Assembly (NCBI GenBank): GCA_028280345.1
Contig: JANQLY010000011.1
Span: 62,001-126,000 of the forward strand
Length of the DNA: 64,000 bases
Reading direction: 5' to 3'
Source: Pseudomonadales bacterium
Lineage (GTDB): Bacteria; Pseudomonadota; Gammaproteobacteria; Pseudomonadales; UBA7239
Made by a program: the position numbers and the translations under genes. The notes beneath the pieces are model-generated. The model made no database searches. It was not told where the DNA came from and was given only the letters and a program-made list of their open reading frames with translations. Positions 60,057 to 64,000 of this stretch are shown in pieces; the first letter of the stretch is position 1; each line of letters opens with the position of its first letter.

Positions 60057-61319
60057 CTAAAATTTGGCTGTGCCGGTTAGCCAAAGTTTTTTCGTATCTG
60101 TTGCCGTAAAACTGTCATCTGCATCAAAGTCTGCATACTTGAGTTGCAGGCCGTAGTCGCCAAAGCTTTTCGCAACCAGAAAGCCAATCTCACTGCCATA
60201 GTCATCGAATCCGGTAATATTCTCATCGTCTGCGCCAAAGTCGTGGTAAACGGCAAGCAGTTTTACGCCAGAGACTTTTCCACCCACACTGAAATAGGTA
60301 TCGACAATACCGCCGGCAATATTTCCTTTGCCTTTGTTGAGAAATTTATCTGTCCAGCCCTGGAATTTGTGCAGGGTAGCAAGCGGAGTGATAAAGAAGC
60401 CGCCTTGGTCGCTGCCGAGGGTTTCCTGCCCAAGTTTCATGGTAACGCCGGAAACGGTCAACCCACCTTCGAGGTTGTAGTAACTTGCATCGTAGTCCGC
60501 CGGGTTGTCTTTTGCATCACTTTGCGAGGCATATTCAGCGACATAAGAAAACACCATATCTTCGCCGGTTTTCCCTGCGAAACGCAGTCCGTAGGTTGTT
60601 GTATCCCAGGTGTTAAAGTTTGCACTGGCTGACAGTTGATCAGCAGAAGGCTCGCCATCAATACCATAATAGTAAGCTGTTAGTTTACCGACAGGGAATT
60701 TATAGGAGCCGTTTACGAGGTGTGTTGCCATGTGTACATCGCCAATCAGATTATCTTCTCCGAAAACCCGGTTGGTGTTGTAAATGTAACCGTAAAACAG
60801 TTCTGTCTTGTCCAGTGATGTGTTTTTGAAAGAGAAACTGTCGTAGGTCTGTTCATTTTGACGCCATGCCACATGTCCGACAAAGCGATGATTGTCGAGA
60901 GTGATGCGTTGTCGGCCATAGATCGCACTGCTATCCGGTATGCCGTTGTACCCGAGATATACCTGATTGATCTCGGTGCCTTCCGGATCAGCAATAACCA
61001 CTGCTCCCGGGTTGCTCGGATCGTTGCCAGCGGTGCGATAGTCCTCGTCAATCAGTGCGGTTACATCGTCCATTTCGATCATGGCATTGAAGCCTTGATA
61101 GTCAGCTGTTTTGTAGTTGAGCCGGGTTTTCAAAGTCAGGGCATCGGCATCTTTCAGGAGTGAATCGTCGACGTCTTCATAACGTAACCGAAAGCTCAAG
61201 CCCGCATCACCGTTCTTGATGGCTTCAGTAAATGTATTCTCAGCATGTCCGCTAAAGCTGATTGCAGAGATGAGCAGTGCGCTTGATAGCGCAATTTTTT
61301 TTGTGGATACAAACTTCAT
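60057..61319 (-). CDS. Outer-membrane porin (alginate-export/OprD-like beta barrel)
   Basis: 420 residues with a signal peptide (about 1-26, cleavage after SGHA). A beta barrel of alternating aromatic strands follows, ending in the terminal Phe of TGTAKF required for assembly. The N-terminal FRLRYEDVDDSLLKDADALTLKTRLNYKT is like the porins grouped with alginate-export channels. The gene is divergent from the nitrate transporter and has its own -24/-12 promoter at 61407-61392, so it may admit a nitrogen compound. The substrate is unknown. Confidence 0.85.
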   Translation of the reverse strand: MKFVSTKKIALSSALLISAISFSGHAENTFTEAIKNGDAGLSFRLRYEDVDDSLLKDADALTLKTRLNYKTADYQGFNAMIEMDDVTALIDEDYRTAGNDPSNPGAVVIADPEGTEINQVYLGYNGIPDSSAIYGRQRITLDNHRFVGHVAWRQNEQTYDSFSFKNTSLDKTELFYGYIYNTNRVFGEDNLIGDVHMATHLVNGSYKFPVGKLTAYYYGIDGEPSADQLSASANFNTWDTTTYGLRFAGKTGEDMVFSYVAEYASQSDAKDNPADYDASYYNLEGGLTVSGVTMKLGQETLGSDQGGFFITPLATLHKFQGWTDKFLNKGKGNIAGGIVDTYFSVGGKVSGVKLLAVYHDFGADDENITGFDDYGSEIGFLVAKSFGDYGLQLKYADFDADDSFTATDTKKLWLTGTAKF

Positions 61320-61391
61320 AAAAACCTCGCATGTGTCATTAGGGTGATTGCCCGTACATTGGTACTGAAAAACAGGCTTACGCGAAGTCTT

Positions 61392-61407
61392 AGCAGAACT
61401 TGTGCCA
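61392..61407 (-). promoter_or_regulatory. Sigma-54 promoter of the porin
   Basis: On the minus strand: TGGCAC-AAGTT-CTGCT, with the invariant GG and GC 12 bp apart and one mismatch at the -12 box. The predicted start is near 61381, 62 nt before the porin ATG. Confidence 0.6.
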
Positions 61408-61564
61408 AATCTTTAAAAAGGGACAAATAGCGATAAAAGCACTTTTGTTGAGAATAATTTGCTTCACGAGGACGCACAGAAACTCTATCGGCATCCAAAT
61501 TGTGCAAGATGAAAAAATCTCTGGCACAGAAAGTGCGCAGGCTTTTGAACCGAAACTGCGCATT

Positions 61565-61581
61565 CGCATACTTTTAGTGCA
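61565..61581 (+). promoter_or_regulatory. NtrC-like site
   Basis: CGCATACTTTTAGTGCA keeps the right half of the NtrC pattern completely (AGTGCA) and most of the left. It lies about 52 bp upstream of the -24 element of nrtA, between the two divergent promoters. Confidence 0.4.
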
Positions 61582-61632
61582 TGAAATCCCGAAATATATA
61601 CGCCAGGCGCTGGTTTTTGGTCTGTGTGGAGC

Positions 61633-61648
61633 TGGCACAGCGTTTGCT
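61633..61648 (+). promoter_or_regulatory. Sigma-54 promoter of nrtA
   Basis: TGGCAC-AGCGT-TTGCT matches the -24/-12 consensus exactly. The predicted start is near 61659, about 29 nt before the nrtA ATG. Confidence 0.7.
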
Positions 61649-61687
61649 ATGCAAGGAGTGAATTTGGTTGTTTCTGGAGGAAGTACT

Positions 61688-63049
61688 ATGTTTGTTGTTC
61701 GTAAGCTGGCCCTGTTGGTGTTTATCAAGTGTATGTTGGCAAGTGGTATCGTGGTTGCCGAAGTTGGCTGGCCTGAAAAAGAAGAGCTGAAATTTGGTTT
61801 TATCAAGCTCACTGATATGGCGCCATTGGCGATTGCCTACGAAAAAGGTTATTTCGAAGATGAAGGGCTTTATGTCACGCTTGAAGCTCAAGCTAACTGG
61901 AAAGTGTTGCTTGACGGTGTGATTGATGGCCAGCTTGATGGCGCGCACATGCTGGCGGGACAACCGCTCGGTGCCACGATTGGCTTCGGTACCCAGGCAC
62001 ATATCATTACAGCGTTCTCCATGGACCTGAACGGTAACGGCATAACCGTTTCCAATGATATCTGGGCTCAGATGAAGGAGAATATTCCACAGGAAGATGG
62101 CAAACCCGTTCATCCGATTAAGGCAGATGCGTTAAAGCCTGTCGTTGAAAAATACCAGGCTGATGGTAAACCTTTCAATATGGGTATGGTATTCCCGGTG
62201 TCTACCCATAACTATGAATTGCGTTACTGGCTGGCTGCGGGCGGTATTCATCCAGGCTATTACGCACCGCATAAAGGGGATACCTCCGGGCAAATTGATG
62301 CCGATGTCCTGTTGTCGGTAACACCGCCGCCACAAATGCCAGCAACACTTGAAGCCGGTACGATTTACGGATATTGCGTGGGCGAACCCTGGAACCAGCA
62401 AGCGGTGTTCAAGGGAATTGGTGTACCAGTCATTACTGATTATGAAATATGGAAAAACAATCCGGAGAAAGTTTTCGGGGTTAGCAAGGAATGGGCGGAT
62501 AAATATCCGAATACACATATCCGTGTGGTTAAGGCAATGATTCGCGCGGCAGCCTGGCTGGATGCCGATAATAATGCGAATCGACCTGAAGCAGTTAAAT
62601 ACCTTTCCCAGCCCAACTATGTGGGGGCAGATTACGAAGTCATTGCTAACTCAATGACGGGTACCTTCGAATATGAGAAAGGTGACAAGCGGGAAGTGCC
62701 CGACTTTAACGTATTTTTTCGCTATAACGCGACCTATCCTTACTACTCGGACGCTATCTGGTATTTAACCCAGATGCGTCGCTGGGGGCAGATTGCTGAA
62801 CACAAGGACGACAGCTGGTATATGGATGTTGCGAAGAAAGTCTATCGCCCGGATATTTATGCCATGGCAGCGCAGGAGTTGATCGCAGAGAAAAAGCTTA
62901 CTGCAGATGTGTTCCCGGATTTTGCAACAGAAACCGGCTTCAAGCCGCCACAAACCGAGTTCATCGACAATATTACATTTGACGGTTCAAAGCCAAATGC
63001 CTATCTGGAAAGTTTGCCGATTGGCTTGAAAGCCGACGACAAACTGTAA
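61688..63049 (+). CDS. nrtA: Nitrate/nitrite-type ABC transporter substrate-binding protein (NrtA/CmpA family)
   Basis: A periplasmic binding protein of 453 residues. The start is the ATG at 61688, with GGAGGAA at 61677-61683 and a signal peptide of about 25 residues. An open frame continues upstream to 61400 but would bury the promoter and is rejected. Family features are [27 protein letters not shown] near the mature start, [21 protein letters not shown], and [20 protein letters not shown], as in NrtA/CmpA proteins. It probably binds nitrate or nitrite, though related proteins bind bicarbonate or cyanate. The permease follows 24 bp downstream. Confidence 0.9.
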   Translation: MFVVRKLALLVFIKCMLASGIVVAEVGWPEKEELKFGFIKLTDMAPLAIAYEKGYFEDEGLYVTLEAQANWKVLLDGVIDGQLDGAHMLAGQPLGATIGFGTQAHIITAFSMDLNGNGITVSNDIWAQMKENIPQEDGKPVHPIKADALKPVVEKYQADGKPFNMGMVFPVSTHNYELRYWLAAGGIHPGYYAPHKGDTSGQIDADVLLSVTPPPQMPATLEAGTIYGYCVGEPWNQQAVFKGIGVPVITDYEIWKNNPEKVFGVSKEWADKYPNTHIRVVKAMIRAAAWLDADNNANRPEAVKYLSQPNYVGADYEVIANSMTGTFEYEKGDKREVPDFNVFFRYNATYPYYSDAIWYLTQMRRWGQIAEHKDDSWYMDVAKKVYRPDIYAMAAQELIAEKKLTADVFPDFATETGFKPPQTEFIDNITFDGSKPNAYLESLPIGLKADDKL

Positions 63050-63073
63050 GTGTGAATAACAGGAGACGGTGTC

Positions 63074-64000
63074 ATGTTAAACGTTGTCAGTGTACCTGAA
63101 TGGTGCCAGCCCTATAGTCGATTGGTAAAAGGCGAACAACCTAAAACCCAAATCACGATCATTTTGCGGCAGCTGGGGCTGCCGCTACTGGGGATTCTTG
63201 TGTTTTTGTTTGTCTGGCAAGGGACGGCGAATAATATTGACACTTCTCTTGGCAAGTTTCCTGGCCCCACCCAGGTTTGGGAGCAGTCGTTTAACTTGTG
63301 GCAAGAGCACAAAACGGAGCGGGGAAAGGAACAGGCGTTTTATGAGCGTCAGGAAAAACGCAATGCGGATCGTGTGGCACAGGATCCTTCCTATGTGCCA
63401 AAGATAAGGCCCTATACAGGCAAGCCGACATTTATCGATCAGATTGTTACGAGTCTGATTACGGTAATGTGTGGTTTTATTCTTGCCTCGATTATTGCGA
63501 TTCCCCTTGGTGTGATGCTGGGTCTTAGCGCCAGTTTGTATGCCAGTTTTAACCCTTTGATTCAGGTGTTCAAACCGGTTTCTCCGCTAGCCTGGTTGCC
63601 ACTGGTTACGATGGTGGTCAGTGCGTTGTACACCAGCAGTGACCCATTGGTATCGAAATCGTTTCTAAACTCCATGATTACCGTGACGCTGTGTTGTTTG
63701 TGGCCAACAGTAATCAATACCACGGTAGGGGTTACATCAGTGAGCAAGGATCTGATTAATGTTAGCAAGGTGCTACGTTTGAGCCGTTTAACCCATGTGT
63801 TCAAAATTGTGCTGCCTTCATCCGTACCAATGATTTTTACCGGGTTGCGCCTGTCACTGGGTATTGCATGGATGGTGTTAATTGCGGCTGAAATGCTTGC
63901 ACAAAACCCGGGGCTGGGGAAATTTGTCTGGGATGAATTTCAGAATGGTAGCTCGCAGTCTCTTGGTCGTATTATGGTGGCGGTAATTGTGATTGGTCTG
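63074..64000 (+). CDS. nrtB: Nitrate-type ABC transporter permease (NrtB family), cut by window edge
   Basis: An open frame from ATG 63074 runs 309 codons to the right edge without a stop. A TM near residues 33-50 is followed by a charged loop (about 60-115). Several more TMs carry a SPLAWLPLVTM helix and an NtrB-type SKVLRLSRLTHVFKIVLPSSVPMIFTGLRLSLGIAWMVLIAAEML coupling region. AGGAGA at 63061-63066 precedes the start. The long loop after TM1 is also seen in the guanidine permease at 51063 and is typical of marine NrtB. An ATPase gene should follow outside the window. Confidence 0.88.
   Translation, partial: MLNVVSVPEWCQPYSRLVKGEQPKTQITIILRQLGLPLLGILVFLFVWQGTANNIDTSLGKFPGPTQVWEQSFNLWQEHKTERGKEQAFYERQEKRNADRVAQDPSYVPKIRPYTGKPTFIDQIVTSLITVMCGFILASIIAIPLGVMLGLSASLYASFNPLIQVFKPVSPLAWLPLVTMVVSALYTSSDPLVSKSFLNSMITVTLCCLWPTVINTTVGVTSVSKDLINVSKVLRLSRLTHVFKIVLPSSVPMIFTGLRLSLGIAWMVLIAAEMLAQNPGLGKFVWDEFQNGSSQSLGRIMVAVIVIGL

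Larger units (their letters stand above)
61320..61687. other. Porin-nrtA divergent control region
   Basis: 368 bp with no gene. It holds a minus-strand -24/-12 promoter for the porin (61407-61392), an inverted repeat GCAC-AGAAA-GTGC (61524-61536), an NtrC-like dyad (61565-61581) and a plus-strand sigma-54 promoter for nrtA (61633-61648). The ribosome-binding site GGAGGAA of nrtA lies at 61677-61683. Confidence 0.65.

Noticed and set aside
61522..61536. Second sigma-54-like sequence TGGCAC-AGAAA-GTGC upstream of nrtA
   Set aside because: The -12 box is poor and the sequence is better explained as part of the inverted repeat GCAC-AGAAA-GTGC. The site at 61633 is the exact match.
61400..61687. 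Upstream extension of the nrtA frame
   Set aside because: It runs through the sigma-54 promoter and control region. The ATG at 61688 has a strong ribosome-binding site and a proper signal peptide.

Overview
The window looks like chromosomal DNA of a marine-type gammaproteobacterium, possibly of the Cellvibrionales/Spongiibacteraceae kind. This is inferred from gene order and protein style; no rRNA gene is present. Most of it is dense, ordinary core genome. The long run fabZ-lpxA-lpxB-rnhB-dnaE-accA-tilS-pyrG-kdsA-eno-ftsB-ispD-ispF-truD-pcm-DUF368-nlpD-rpoS (15.5-35 kb) is the classic gammaproteobacterial order, although surE is missing between truD and pcm, and hda rather than lpxD lies upstream of fabZ.

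Layout: 1-3.2 kb is a quorum-sensing locus. It has the 5' part of a luxR-type gene (minus, cut by the edge), a divergent luxI, a 24-bp perfect palindrome placed like a lux box before luxI, and a near-copy before a 158-aa unknown protein and an MFS transporter. 3.2-5.8 kb holds a methyltransferase and an unknown polytopic membrane protein. 5.9-11 kb holds two GMC oxidoreductases, a hotdog thioesterase and a TetR regulator. 11-15.4 kb is DUF3108-purN-purM (minus) with DUF2066-hda (plus). 15.5-35 kb is the core cluster. 35-42.5 kb holds a transglutaminase-like orphan, anmK, a MepM-like peptidase, tyrS, a small secreted protein, pgeF and rluD. 42.6-45.3 kb holds rnpB, an AT-rich serine/threonine kinase (likely acquired) and two MaoC-type hydratases. 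45.8-49.7 kb (minus) is a three-gene glucosylglycerate compatible-solute operon. 49.7-60 kb is a guanidine operon: ykkC (guanidine-I) riboswitch, ABC transporter, two carboxyguanidine-deiminase-type subunits, a biotin-dependent guanidine/urea carboxylase and an allophanate hydrolase. 60-64 kb is a porin divergent from a nitrate-type ABC transporter (nrtA and nrtB, the latter cut by the right edge).

The right third reads as a nitrogen-scavenging region under sigma-54 control. Near-consensus -24/-12 promoters precede nrtA, the divergent porin and an intergenic small transcript at 45.5 kb. The guanidine riboswitch is preceded by two NtrC-like dyads 32 bp apart and a weaker -24/-12 element, so nitrogen status would gate transcription and guanidine would gate expression. 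The 45.5-kb unit combines a sigma-54 promoter, upstream dyads, a 10-bp hairpin with a C-rich loop and a strong terminator. With the lux-box pair, it is the best candidate for something undescribed here. All regulatory calls come from reading the sequence by eye; no searches or folding were run.
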